Origin: Muribaculaceae bacterium | Lineage (GTDB): Bacteria > Bacteroidota > Bacteroidia > Bacteroidales > Muribaculaceae | Direction of reading: 5' to 3' | DNA: 33,683 nucleotides | NCBI GenBank assembly: GCA_029055345.1 | Contig: JAIDDJ010000056.1 | Location: forward strand, 12,737 to 46,419 | Part shown: piece after piece, positions 6,927 through 15,335 of the stretch | Position numbering within the stretch: position 1 is the stretch's first letter | Layout: each line of letters starts with the position of its first letter | Notes under the pieces: model-generated | Told to the model about the DNA's origin: nothing | The model's database searches: none | The model's input: the letters and a program-made list of their open reading frames with translations, nothing else | Made by a program: the position numbers and the translations under genes

Positions 6927-9668
6927 TTAGAAGTTGATTTTAAGTTTTACGGAGAAAGTGCGTCCATAGCTATAGAATACGCGGAAGGCATTATCCCATG
7001 CTCCGGCTGTATCCGACAGTGTAAATGCGTCTTTCACATAGAAATTGTTGCATATGTTATTAACATTTCCGTAGATGGTAGCGTTAACGCCGCCAATCTT
7101 GAATCGATAGCTGACGTTAAGGTCCAGTTCGTTTCCGAAAGGAATTCTCCAGGGGTCAGCCACGTTGATTTCAGAAGAGCTTTCATAACTTGAAGAAGAC
7201 ACCTCATAGTCGGAATAATTTCGTGCGGAGAATGTCCAGTCAGCTCCGATACGGAATCCCTTGAAAGGACGGAAAGTCACGCCCAGGAAACCGGTGGTCT
7301 GAGCCGAGCCACCTATTTTGCGCCCTTTTTGGTTAAGGGTGGCGCGCATATGGTCGGGAGCGAGGATGCCGCTGGCAAGGTTGCCCTTGATGTCGGCCAG
7401 AGGTTGACCGTCGTTAGTATAGAAATATCCGGTCGGATTCGAGTCCCACGTCCAGTCACCGATGGAGAACATGGCATCGAATTCAACCCAGCGCGCAGGA
7501 ATATACTTCGCGTTGAATTCCGCCCCCATATGCTGGGCGTTCACACCCGAAAGGCTGATGTAATAATATTGCCCTGTCAGCGGACCTGAACGGAATTCTC
7601 CCGAGCGCACTGTTGTCTTGTCGCTCTTATCGATCCACTTTGTATAATAGAAGTTGGCATTTGCCGAGAATTTAGGCGAATGATATCCATAGCCGATTTC
7701 CACAGATCCAATCTTGGAGTTCTTGGCTTCCGGGTTAATGATATTGCTTGAAGCCGAGCTGAGGAACACTCCATAGCTGAAGAAAGGAGCACGGGATATA
7801 TAACCGCCATTCACGTAAACATTATTGTGACGGTTAATATTGTAGTTCGCGCCGGCCTTTATTGTCCCGCCGAGGAAACTCTTCGTGTCCGAACGCTCAT
7901 GCTCCTTGTCGTAGAAGAACATGTCGCGACGCCAGTAGCTCGTTACATTCAGCGACCCGGCGAGAATTGTAGTCAGCTTGTTGTCGAGCGCCATATATTC
8001 TGCCTGTGCGTATGCGCCTTCCTGAGCCACGTACCCCTTGAAATTTCGGTAGACGATATCGCCTACACCGAGTTTTTCGAATTTCCAGTCCGGATTAAGA
8101 GCGGCTGCATTGTTGTAAGGTTTCACATCCTTGCGGGTTTCATAGTTCATGTAATACTCACCCTCATAGAGGTCAACTATCTTGTTGTAATGGTGTCCGA
8201 TATAATAACGGACGTCAATACCGCCTGTGAATATGAGTTTTTTGGGGATGAATTCATTCTTATAGGTAGAAACGAGACCATACCATTGGTGGTCGTTATT
8301 GCTCGTGGTCATCACCATATTGGAACCCGTGGTCGATTCCATGTTCATATGCTGGATGGCAGCATAGTCGAATGTCCCATCAGGACAGCGGAAGAGAGTG
8401 TTGAGCACACCTTGTGACGCGCCAAACCAGCTGGCATAGTTCAGTGCGGTTCCGTTGTAGCTCCCATGTCCTTGACCGCTGTATCCACCACCTGTTGAGA
8501 ATGAGCCGTAAATTGTTGTTGAAAGTGATGATTTGTAGTCAATCTGCCATATATGGCCGAGAGAAACCTGAGGTTTATGGTAGAAATTATAGCTTGAACT
8601 CTTGCGTTCGCCATGCATGCCATAACCGAAAGTAGGATTATAACGATACGGGCTTTCATCTCCCATGTAGTTCTGCACTGCCTGCCATCCCTCTATTGTG
8701 AGACCATCCATGCGGCTACGCTGGTAATGAGTCTGAGGCGCACCGAAAGCTGTCAGTGAAATCTGATGGTTTTCGTTTATACGCTTTGATACGTTGACAA
8801 AGTAATTATACGAATTAAAGTTAGTTCCCTGAATATAACCGTCGCCCCATTTGCGCGAACCGAGCACGGTTATCGCCCAACCGTTCTTCATCAGTCCGGT
8901 GGAAATCATAAGACCGATGTTGTTCATCATGTCATTTCCCATACCATACCAGGCTGCACCCCCTTTTTGAGCATCCGTATTCCTGGTAGTGATATTGATC
9001 GTGCCTCCGATAGAAGGCGAGGAAATGATCGCGGCGCCGAGTCCACGTTGGGTCTGCATATTGCTTGTAACGTCGCTCAGGCCGGCCCAGTTGCTCCAAT
9101 AAACGCCACCCCATTCCATATCGTTGACTGGCAGACCGTTTATGAGCATGGCGATATTTTCCGACTTGAAGCCGCGCATATTGATCTTTGCATCTCCGAA
9201 GCCACCGCCATCAGGAGTTGCCCATACGCCGGGTGTGGTCTTGAGAACTTCCGGGAATTCCTGGCTGCCAAGTTTGGCTTCGATTTCCGGAGCGGAAATC
9301 TGAGAAAGAGCCACAGGCGTCTGTCTGGTCTTAGCTACAGACTGCGTTATCACCACATCCTGAAGCATCCTTGTGTCGGGCTCCATTTGAATCTCGCCCA
9401 TGTTGGCTTTCAGCGGGATTTCAAGTGTCCGGTAGCCTACATAGGAAATCCGGATGTCTTTAGTTTTGTCGGGAACAGTCAGACGGAAGTTGCCGTCGAC
9501 ATCGGAGTTCACTCCTGTTTTCGTGCCCGGAATCGTGATGACCGCACCAACCAGGGGTTCGCCCTGCTCATCGGTCACTTGGCCGCGACACACTACATCG
9601 GCCCATGCTCCTGCGGAGAAGGCCATCGCCACCATCATAGTCGCGCCAGAGAGAATCAGTCTCTTCAT
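6927..9668 (-). CDS. TonB-dependent outer-membrane receptor with CarboxypepD-like domain
   Basis: A 913-aa protein with a signal peptide (about 1-23, ending AGAWA). Residues about 25-100 form a CarboxypepD_reg-like domain (GQVTDEQGEPLVGAVITIPG, then DGNFRLTVPD and YVGYRTLEIPL). A plug domain follows at about 105-230 (PEVLKTTPGVWA, INMRGFKSENIAMLINGLPV, IGGTINITTR), and the rest is a beta-barrel ending in Phe (VKLKINF). It imports a ligand across the outer membrane using TonB energy. It is not followed by a SusD gene but by an OB-fold lipoprotein, so it is not a standard glycan-utilisation pair. Its promoter is at 9804-9835, and the predicted leader of about 132 nt shows no cobalamin-riboswitch core. 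The substrate is unknown. Confidence 0.93.
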   Translation of the reverse strand: MKRLILSGATMMVAMAFSAGAWADVVCRGQVTDEQGEPLVGAVITIPGTKTGVNSDVDGNFRLTVPDKTKDIRISYVGYRTLEIPLKANMGEIQMEPDTRMLQDVVITQSVAKTRQTPVALSQISAPEIEAKLGSQEFPEVLKTTPGVWATPDGGGFGDAKINMRGFKSENIAMLINGLPVNDMEWGGVYWSNWAGLSDVTSNMQTQRGLGAAIISSPSIGGTINITTRNTDAQKGGAAWYGMGNDMMNNIGLMISTGLMKNGWAITVLGSRKWGDGYIQGTNFNSYNYFVNVSKRINENHQISLTAFGAPQTHYQRSRMDGLTIEGWQAVQNYMGDESPYRYNPTFGYGMHGERKSSSYNFYHKPQVSLGHIWQIDYKSSLSTTIYGSFSTGGGYSGQGHGSYNGTALNYASWFGASQGVLNTLFRCPDGTFDYAAIQHMNMESTTGSNMVMTTSNNDHQWYGLVSTYKNEFIPKKLIFTGGIDVRYYIGHHYNKIVDLYEGEYYMNYETRKDVKPYNNAAALNPDWKFEKLGVGDIVYRNFKGYVAQEGAYAQAEYMALDNKLTTILAGSLNVTSYWRRDMFFYDKEHERSDTKSFLGGTIKAGANYNINRHNNVYVNGGYISRAPFFSYGVFLSSASSNIINPEAKNSKIGSVEIGYGYHSPKFSANANFYYTKWIDKSDKTTVRSGEFRSGPLTGQYYYISLSGVNAQHMGAEFNAKYIPARWVEFDAMFSIGDWTWDSNPTGYFYTNDGQPLADIKGNLASGILAPDHMRATLNQKGRKIGGSAQTTGFLGVTFRPFKGFRIGADWTFSARNYSDYEVSSSSYESSSEINVADPWRIPFGNELDLNVSYRFKIGGVNATIYGNVNNICNNFYVKDAFTLSDTAGAWDNAFRVFYSYGRTFSVKLKINF

Positions 9669-9803
9669 AAAGGTTAGGTAATTAGTTATTGTTGTTTGAT
9701 TCTATTTTCAGGTATCCTCTTCAATATGATGAGTTGGAAGTCGAAATATTTGATTTAAGGTTCTTCAAAATGGCCCGTTTTAGGGATGGAAGAAATTATA
9801 ACG

Positions 9804-9835
9804 CAAATTTACTATTTTTAAATGTTTTTCACAAA
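9804..9835 (-). promoter_or_regulatory. Promoter of the TonB receptor/OB-lipoprotein operon
   Basis: On the minus strand TAAATTTG (plus CAAATTTA, 9804-9811) lies exactly 20 bp from TTTG (plus CAAA, 9832-9835), a full Bacteroidetes promoter. The predicted start is near 9800, leaving about 132 nt of leader before the ATG at 9668. Confidence 0.72.
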
Positions 9836-9909
9836 TAAACATTCAAAATTCATTTCCTTATGATCATTAGCCCCTATTTAGCCAATAATTATTAAGGATA
9901 AGATGTTGA

Positions 9910-10824
9910 TTAGTCGAGCGGGATGGAAAGGCCTTCGTGATTAAGAATCACGTTAGGAAAAATGGATTGTGCCTCTTTGGCAAACTGTGAATCGTCCTTA
10001 TAGCGAGATGAATAATGCCCCGTAAGAAGCTTTTTTGCACCCGCATCGCGGGCCACAGCTGCAGCCTGTCGGGCCGTGGAGTGAAATCGGGCCTTAGCTT
10101 CTGCATGATGCTGTTCAAGATATGTAGTTTCATGGAAGAGAAGATCGACAGGACCGATCTTGGCCGCTAATTGCGGCATATATATTGTGTCAGCTATATG
10201 GGCGTAGCTGAGCGATGGGTCCGCATCAGAGGTCAGCACGGTATTGGGAATTACTTTTCCTTCCGGAGTTACAAAATCGGCTCCCTCTTTTATTTCTTTG
10301 ATTTTGGATACGGGCACCTTATGAAAATCTATCATGTCGCGGCGTATATGTCGCTGCCGTGGCTTCTCTTCAAAAATGTAGCCCACGCAGGGAACGCGAT
10401 GATGAAGCCGGACACTTCTGACCGAAAGCGATGGAGTGTGCAGAATCACGGCATCCTCTGGCCGGATAATATTGAAATCAAGCTCGAAAGTTAGTTCCTT
10501 GGCAAAGAAATCAAGGATGGTGCGCAATATCCGTTCACCCTCGGCGAATGTATGGATAGTGATTTTCCCTCCTTCATTTCCGAGAGCGAGAGAAGACAGC
10601 AACCCCGGTAGACCGAGCACATGGTCACCATGGAGGTGTGTCAGGAAAATATGGCGGAGGCGTGAAAATTTTAGGCGCGCCAGCTGAAAAGACCTCTGCG
10701 CTCCCTCCCCGCAATCGATCATATACAGGGTGCCCCGGTGGTCGACCACGGTGCAAGAGGGTAGATGCCTTACGGTAGGTTTCGCTGACCCGCATCCCAA
10801 AGTGTGAATTGTAAAAGTAGACAT
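9910..10824 (-). CDS. rnz: Ribonuclease Z (tRNA 3' endonuclease)
   Basis: A 304-aa metallo-beta-lactamase-fold enzyme that cuts the 3' trailer from precursor tRNA. The zinc motif is THLHGDH, with H63, H65, D67 and H68; the family's GCGSAKPT N-terminal motif (about 10-17), HET (in FHETTYLEQHH), FHSTARQAA and GHYSSRY motifs are also visible. The start is placed at the ATG at 10824 (MSTFTIHTLGCGSAKPT), where the family's conserved N-terminus begins; an upstream in-frame ATG at 10884 would add 20 poorly conserved residues and run into the divergent receptor gene. Length is normal for bacterial RNase Z. It is divergent from the second TonB receptor with only 41 bp between them, and I find no convincing promoter of its own there. 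Confidence 0.93.
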   Translation of the reverse strand: MSTFTIHTLGCGSAKPTVRHLPSCTVVDHRGTLYMIDCGEGAQRSFQLARLKFSRLRHIFLTHLHGDHVLGLPGLLSSLALGNEGGKITIHTFAEGERILRTILDFFAKELTFELDFNIIRPEDAVILHTPSLSVRSVRLHHRVPCVGYIFEEKPRQRHIRRDMIDFHKVPVSKIKEIKEGADFVTPEGKVIPNTVLTSDADPSLSYAHIADTIYMPQLAAKIGPVDLLFHETTYLEQHHAEAKARFHSTARQAAAVARDAGAKKLLTGHYSSRYKDDSQFAKEAQSIFPNVILNHEGLSIPLD

Positions 10825-10829
10825 ATTAA

Positions 10830-10861
10830 TTTGGAGAGAAACGAAAATAAAGGTAAATTTG
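10830..10861 (+). promoter_or_regulatory. Promoter of the second TonB receptor, reaching to its start codon
   Basis: TTTG at 10830-10833 and TAAATTTG at 10854-10861 are separated by exactly 20 bp. Placing the centre of the -7 box at -7 puts the transcription start at about 10865-10866, which is the first base of the GTG start codon at 10866. Confidence 0.68.
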
Positions 10862-10865
10862 CATC

Positions 10866-13142
10866 GTGAAACGTCACTTTTCAATATTAACGCGAAGTGT
10901 AGTCATATTATTTGTCCTGATGTGGAGCATCGGGTCATATGCATCCGACACATATTCTCCAGGACTCGTAGAAATCGCTCCTGCGGACAGCATTACGGTG
11001 CTTGAAGAGTTCAATGTTATCGCCATAAAGCAGAGTGACGAGCTGCGTGATGATGCCGTTGCTTCGACAGTCATAGGCCGTATGGAACTTGAGGAACTCA
11101 ATGCGGTGGCGGTGAAAAGCATTTCGGATGTTGTGCCCAATTTCTATGTTCCGGATTATGGTTCGCGCATCACGTCGACGATGTATGTCCGCGGGATAGG
11201 AGCCCGCATGGATCAGCCTGCCGTCGGTCTCAATGTCGATAACGTTCCCTATCTAAATAAGAACACCTATGATTTTGATTTAGCCGACATAGCCTCAGTG
11301 GAAATGCTCCGCGGACCGCAATCAACCCTATACGGAAGAAATACCATAGGTGGCCTTATCAACATTACAACGCTCTCGCCAACAAGATTCCAAGGATGGC
11401 GGATTATGGCGCAAGGTGCAATGGGTAACGACTGGAAGGCATCTCTGGGATGGTATCATAAGTTTGATTCATCGAAAGCCACGGCAATTATCGGTTCATT
11501 TTCATATCTCGGAGGTTTTTTCAGGAATAAATTCAATGGGAAACTTCTTGATAAAGAGCTAAGCGGAGGTTTACGCTGGAAATTCGACTGGCGTCTTTCT
11601 CCTGATATAATATTGAGGAATGCAGCGTCAGCTTCCCTTCTTCGTCAGGGAGGTTATCCATATGAATATGTGGAGACAGGAGAAATCAACTATAACGACA
11701 CATGTTTCTATCGGCGTTTCATATTCAATGACGGATTGACCCTCAACTGGAGGAGCGACCGGTTTACACTTTCTTCCATCACGAGCGTGCAGTATCTGGA
11801 TGATAACATGACCCTTGACCAGGATTTCCTCCCCCTTCCATTTTTTACTCTCACGCAGAGCCAGAGGGAGATTGCCATTACTGAAGACATTGTTATCAAA
11901 GGAAAAGTGGGGGAGAAGTATTGCTGGATGGCCGGAGCTTTCGGCTTTTATAAATCTATGGATATGTCGGCCCCGGTGACTTTCAAGGATACGGGAATAG
12001 CCCATCTGATAGAAGAACATCGGAATCAGGCCAACCCGGACTATCCAATCGAATGGTATTCAAGGGAATTTCCGCTCAATAGCGATTTCAGGATTCCTAC
12101 CGGAGGTTGTGCAGTCTATCACGAATCATCATGGGCTGTCGGTGATTGGAAGTTTTCCGCGGGTTTGCGTCTGGACTGGGAAACTGCTTCTTTAAGCTAT
12201 CATTCCAAATGTGACACCGGCTACCATATAATGCGCCTTGAGGAGGACGGTTCGCTGACTCCCTACCGAAATGTAGATATAAATATCGATGACCGCGGAG
12301 ATCTGTCAAGGAGTTATTTTAATTGGCTTCCGAAACTAAGTATCCTTTATCAGCTCCCGATGGCCGGCGAGAATAATGTATATATTAATGTATCGAAAGG
12401 ATACAAAGCCGGAGGGTTCAACACGCAGATGTTCTCGGATGTGCTACAGCAGCGACTGATGGGGATAATGGGCATCGGTGCTAAATATGATGTGGATGAT
12501 ATAGTGGGTTACAGGCCCGAATATTCGTGGAATTATGAGATCGGTTCGCATTTAAGTTTTCCCTCAGCCCACCTTGAGCTTGACCTGTCGGCGTTCTATA
12601 TCGATTGTCATGATCAGCAGCTCACAATGTTCCCTTCGGGCACGACCACGGGACGAATCATGACCAATGCCGGGCGAACGCGAAGCGCGGGAATGGAAAT
12701 AGCAGCGCGATGGAATCCGGTGGCATCCCTCGATCTGGAATGCAGCTACGGATATACTAACGCTAAATTTTTACGTTTTTATAATGGGATAGAGGATTTC
12801 GCGGGAAATTATCTTCCCTATGCGCCTCAGAACACCCTGTATGTGCGTGCAGGCTATACTTTCACATTCCGTTCTGACGTGCTGAAGAGCCTCTCCCTTG
12901 ATTGCGACATGAGAGGGGCCGGAAAGATATATTGGAACGAAGCCAATACGCTCTCGCAACCGTTCTATGTTCTTCCCGGTGCGTTCGTCACATTAAACGC
13001 AGACAAATGGAGCCTTCAGATTTGGGGCAAAAACCTTTCCGACACGCGGTATGATACGTTTTATTTCATGTCGATGGGCAACGAGTTCCTGCAGCGGGGG
13101 CGCCCGATTCAGATAGGGGCCACGATCCGTGTCGTGTTATGA
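10866..13142 (+). CDS. TonB-dependent outer-membrane receptor, FecA/siderophore-like layout
   Basis: A 758-aa protein starting at GTG 10866 with a signal peptide (about 1-26, MKRHFSILTRSVVILFVLMW). It has a TonB-box-like stretch (EEFNVIAIK, about 47-55) and a plug domain at about 60-170 (SISDVVPNFYVPD, MYVRGIGARMDQPAVGLNVD, VEMLRGPQSTLYGRNTIGGL). A beta-barrel follows with late motifs NVSKGYKAGGFN and NLSDTRYD typical of TonB receptors of the iron-complex type. Unlike the receptor at 6927-9668 it has no CarboxypepD-like domain. A lipoprotein gene follows after 43 bp, suggesting a receptor/surface-lipoprotein pair. Iron, haem or cofactor import is a family-level guess. The next ATG (codon 19) would destroy the signal peptide, so GTG is preferred even though it leaves almost no leader. 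Confidence 0.9.
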   Translation: MKRHFSILTRSVVILFVLMWSIGSYASDTYSPGLVEIAPADSITVLEEFNVIAIKQSDELRDDAVASTVIGRMELEELNAVAVKSISDVVPNFYVPDYGSRITSTMYVRGIGARMDQPAVGLNVDNVPYLNKNTYDFDLADIASVEMLRGPQSTLYGRNTIGGLINITTLSPTRFQGWRIMAQGAMGNDWKASLGWYHKFDSSKATAIIGSFSYLGGFFRNKFNGKLLDKELSGGLRWKFDWRLSPDIILRNAASASLLRQGGYPYEYVETGEINYNDTCFYRRFIFNDGLTLNWRSDRFTLSSITSVQYLDDNMTLDQDFLPLPFFTLTQSQREIAITEDIVIKGKVGEKYCWMAGAFGFYKSMDMSAPVTFKDTGIAHLIEEHRNQANPDYPIEWYSREFPLNSDFRIPTGGCAVYHESSWAVGDWKFSAGLRLDWETASLSYHSKCDTGYHIMRLEEDGSLTPYRNVDINIDDRGDLSRSYFNWLPKLSILYQLPMAGENNVYINVSKGYKAGGFNTQMFSDVLQQRLMGIMGIGAKYDVDDIVGYRPEYSWNYEIGSHLSFPSAHLELDLSAFYIDCHDQQLTMFPSGTTTGRIMTNAGRTRSAGMEIAARWNPVASLDLECSYGYTNAKFLRFYNGIEDFAGNYLPYAPQNTLYVRAGYTFTFRSDVLKSLSLDCDMRGAGKIYWNEANTLSQPFYVLPGAFVTLNADKWSLQIWGKNLSDTRYDTFYFMSMGNEFLQRGRPIQIGATIRVVL

Positions 13143-13185
13143 TTTAATTTTATAAGATATAGAAAACAATAAATTAACAGATAAA

Positions 13186-14145
13186 ATGAAGAAAATTCTT
13201 TATGCCGGCATAGTGGCTTATGCTATGCTCTCCCTGACATCCTGCAACAATTCGGATGATAACTACATTACGGAGACTTATTCGATTCCAACCTACAATC
13301 TGATCACGTCGGAGGATGTCTCCGAGGCGGCAATCGTGACTCTGACAGGATACCACTACACGATGACCTATCCGGAGAACTCAGTGTCAATGAAAGTAAG
13401 CGACATGGAGATCGGAACTTCGACCGCGAATTTCTTTACCCCGACAGTTCCGATGAGGATCAGCGGTGTCAAGATGAGCGATGACTTTTTGGCCGAGCAG
13501 ATCACGTTCGAAAGCAAGGATATTCCTGAGAATACTTTGGCGTCAGATGTGAATTGTATGCTCACTCAGGCAGCCTATGCTCCTGAAGAAATAGAAGTGC
13601 CGATGGATGTGCCCTCCGCAAATGACGGTCAGCCCGCGAATAAGAGCAAAAATTATGAGAGACTGATTCCGGGAGTTTCACAGCATTATACTGTGATGAG
13701 CTATAATTACGGCCAATATAAGGTGCGGACCTTCTGGCCCGACATGACTTTCTGTGGCGAGACATCTTCCACTATGCCGGGAATGCCCGCATCATTTATT
13801 AACAAAAAGATGTCATATCGCGTTTACATGCACCGCCATCAGAACAATTCGCTCACCGGAAAAGCAGATGTGATCATCTATTCAGCCAGCTTCGCGCAGG
13901 GAATGCCTGATATCACTATCGTGGTCAAGGGTCTTGATATCAAATTCGACAATAACGGCTATCAACTTATCGGAGAGAACATAATTCCTTATATGGTAGA
14001 AGCCGGTCAGCTGCAGGAAGCTCCCAGATTCAAGTTCAACGATATCAAAATGGACGTCACCGGTGACCTGACATCGATGCATGCGGCCTTCACGGTAGCG
14101 GGCAGTATGAAAGCCAACTTCATCGGCAATTCCATAAAGAAGTAA
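13186..14145 (+). CDS. Putative surface lipoprotein paired with the upstream TonB receptor
   Basis: A 319-aa protein with a lipobox (LSLTSC at about 15-20). The mature N-terminus CNNSDDN has acidic residues close after the Cys, similar to the Bacteroidetes lipoprotein surface-export signal. The body is beta-rich, with repeated hydrophobic/Thr strands (TVPMRISGVKM, ITIVVKGLDIKFDNNGYQLI, DIKMDVTGDLTSMHAAFTV), consistent with a beta-barrel or calycin-like fold. I do not recognise a named family. It is 43 bp downstream of the TonB receptor in the same direction and probably shares its transcript, so it may bind the same ligand. No convincing terminator follows; only a 5-bp stem at 14174-14190. 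Confidence 0.8.
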   Translation: MKKILYAGIVAYAMLSLTSCNNSDDNYITETYSIPTYNLITSEDVSEAAIVTLTGYHYTMTYPENSVSMKVSDMEIGTSTANFFTPTVPMRISGVKMSDDFLAEQITFESKDIPENTLASDVNCMLTQAAYAPEEIEVPMDVPSANDGQPANKSKNYERLIPGVSQHYTVMSYNYGQYKVRTFWPDMTFCGETSSTMPGMPASFINKKMSYRVYMHRHQNNSLTGKADVIIYSASFAQGMPDITIVVKGLDIKFDNNGYQLIGENIIPYMVEAGQLQEAPRFKFNDIKMDVTGDLTSMHAAFTVAGSMKANFIGNSIKK

Positions 14146-14226
14146 TGCCGGATTTACAAAACGTAAGTTATATACGGGAGAAGAACCCGTTGCGGACCAT
14201 AAAACACAAAATTAAGGGTTGAATTA

Positions 14227-14258
14227 TTTGTTGGTTTAGGAATTATTAACTAATTTTG
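14227..14258 (+). promoter_or_regulatory. Promoter of the nuo-atp gene string
   Basis: TTTG (14227-14230) and TAATTTTG (14251-14258) lie exactly 20 bp apart. The predicted start is near 14262, about 68 nt before the nuoA ATG. It is the only complete promoter I find before any gene of the 18-gene string. Confidence 0.75.
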
Positions 14259-14301
14259 CGAATAAGAGCGGGCGCGGGGAAAGCGCTCGGTTCTTATTCG
14301 C
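14258..14301 (+). promoter_or_regulatory. Perfect 10-bp dyad at the nuoA transcription start
   Basis: GCGAATAAGA (14258-14267) and TCTTATTCGC (14292-14301) are perfect complements around a GC-rich 24-nt centre that contains a further GAGCG/CGCTC pairing. The left arm starts on the last base of the -7 box and spans the predicted start. It could be an operator for a repressor or redox regulator, or, for the transcribed part, a stem-loop at the very 5' end of the mRNA that protects it from decay. Confidence 0.65.
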
Positions 14302-14329
14302 AATCTAATTATTTAAATAGTAGCAAGAT

Positions 14330-14701
14330 ATGAATCTGTTGTGCGAAATAAGCAATGGAGCCTTATCCATTACGGCCACCCTTACGGGAATCGGGCTGGT
14401 GTTCGCGGCATTGCTTATTGCGAAATTGATTTCACCGAAATCTTATTCAGTTAAGAAAGCCGAGCCCTATGAATGCGGTATCCCGACTCGTGGCGAGTCG
14501 ATGATTCAGTTCAAGGCCGGCTATTATATTTTTGCAATCCTCTTCCTCTTGTTTGATGTGGAAGTAGTGTTCCTTTATCCGTGGGCCACTGTAATGAGGA
14601 GCCTCGGCACTCAAGGACTGCTCTGCATCGCCATATTTATGTTCATATTGATATTGGGCCTGGCTTATGCCTGGCGGAAAGGAGCGCTCAAATGGGATTA
14701 G
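14330..14701 (+). CDS. nuoA: NADH-quinone oxidoreductase subunit A
   Basis: A 123-aa membrane subunit of complex I with three membrane helices (about 13-34, 66-87 and 97-116). The family signature [10 protein letters not shown] and [14 protein letters not shown] are present; the first lies in the loop that helps form the junction between the quinone site and the proton channels. It is the first gene of the nuo-atp string. Its stop codon overlaps the nuoB start region (nuoB ATG at 14692), so the two are translationally coupled. Confidence 0.96.
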   Translation: MNLLCEISNGALSITATLTGIGLVFAALLIAKLISPKSYSVKKAEPYECGIPTRGESMIQFKAGYYIFAILFLLFDVEVVFLYPWATVMRSLGTQGLLCIAIFMFILILGLAYAWRKGALKWD

Positions 14702-15306
14702 ACAAAATCAAGAGCATGTCCCGCGAGGACTTCAAGAACAATGATTATATCGACAAGCTTGTAGAGGAGCTTAACGCCACGGGAGCGAATGTGATGGTCG
14801 GGAAATTCGATGACCTGATCAACTGGGGTGTCTCCAATTCATTGTGGCCGCTGTGCTTCGGGACCAGCTGCTGCGCGATTGAATTCATGAGCCTTGGTGC
14901 GGCGCGTTATGATATGGCGCGTTTCGGATTCGAGGTTGCACGCAACTCTCCCCGTCAGGCGGACTATGTGATGGTGCAGGGTACAATAGTTCATCGGATG
15001 GCTCCGGTGATGCGCCGTCTGTACGAACAGCTTGCCGAACCTAAATATGTCATCGCATGCGGTGGTTGCGCCGTTTCCGGAGGTCCGTTCAAAAATTCAT
15101 ATTGTGTGGTTCCCGGTGTTGACCAAATTCTTCCTGTGGATGTCTATATTCCCGGTTGCCCTCCGCGTCCGGAAGCCATGTTCTATGGCCTGATGCAGCT
15201 GCAGCGTAAAATCAAGGTGCAGAAATTCTTCGGCGGAGTCAACCGCAAGGAGAAAATCGAAGAGTTCTTTGCAGAGCACCCGGAGGAAAAAGGACAGATA
15301 GGCTAA
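14692..15306 (+). CDS. nuoB: NADH-quinone oxidoreductase subunit B
   Basis: A 204-aa peripheral-arm subunit carrying iron-sulfur cluster N2, the last electron carrier before quinone. The ligands are visible as adjacent C60-C61 ([10 protein letters not shown]), C126 (ACGGCA) and C156 (GCPPRPEAM), with the same spacing as in well-known NuoB proteins. The start is set at the ATG at 14692 ([10 protein letters not shown]), which overlaps the nuoA end by 10 nt. An earlier in-frame ATG at 14581 would lie inside nuoA and add a non-homologous stretch. Confidence 0.96.
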   Translation: MGLDKIKSMSREDFKNNDYIDKLVEELNATGANVMVGKFDDLINWGVSNSLWPLCFGTSCCAIEFMSLGAARYDMARFGFEVARNSPRQADYVMVQGTIVHRMAPVMRRLYEQLAEPKYVIACGGCAVSGGPFKNSYCVVPGVDQILPVDVYIPGCPPRPEAMFYGLMQLQRKIKVQKFFGGVNRKEKIEEFFAEHPEEKGQIG

Positions 15307-15335
15307 CATAACCCATATATCAGCTATTTATTGAA

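Noticed and set aside
6927-9668. SusC/SusD-type glycan utilisation pair
   Set aside because: The partner lipoprotein has OB-like and repeat modules, not the TPR-rich SusD layout, and no glycan-degrading enzyme is nearby.
9669-9800. Cobalamin or similar riboswitch in the TonB receptor leader
   Set aside because: The leader is long enough, but I see no conserved riboswitch core or strong nested pairing.
14174-14190. Terminator after the lipoprotein gene (ACGGG/CCCGT)
   Set aside because: The stem is only 5 bp and no T-run follows, so it cannot be separated from chance.
14581-14691. ATG at 14581 as start of nuoB
   Set aside because: It lies inside nuoA in another frame and the added residues are a shadow of nuoA; the family N-terminus begins at 14692.
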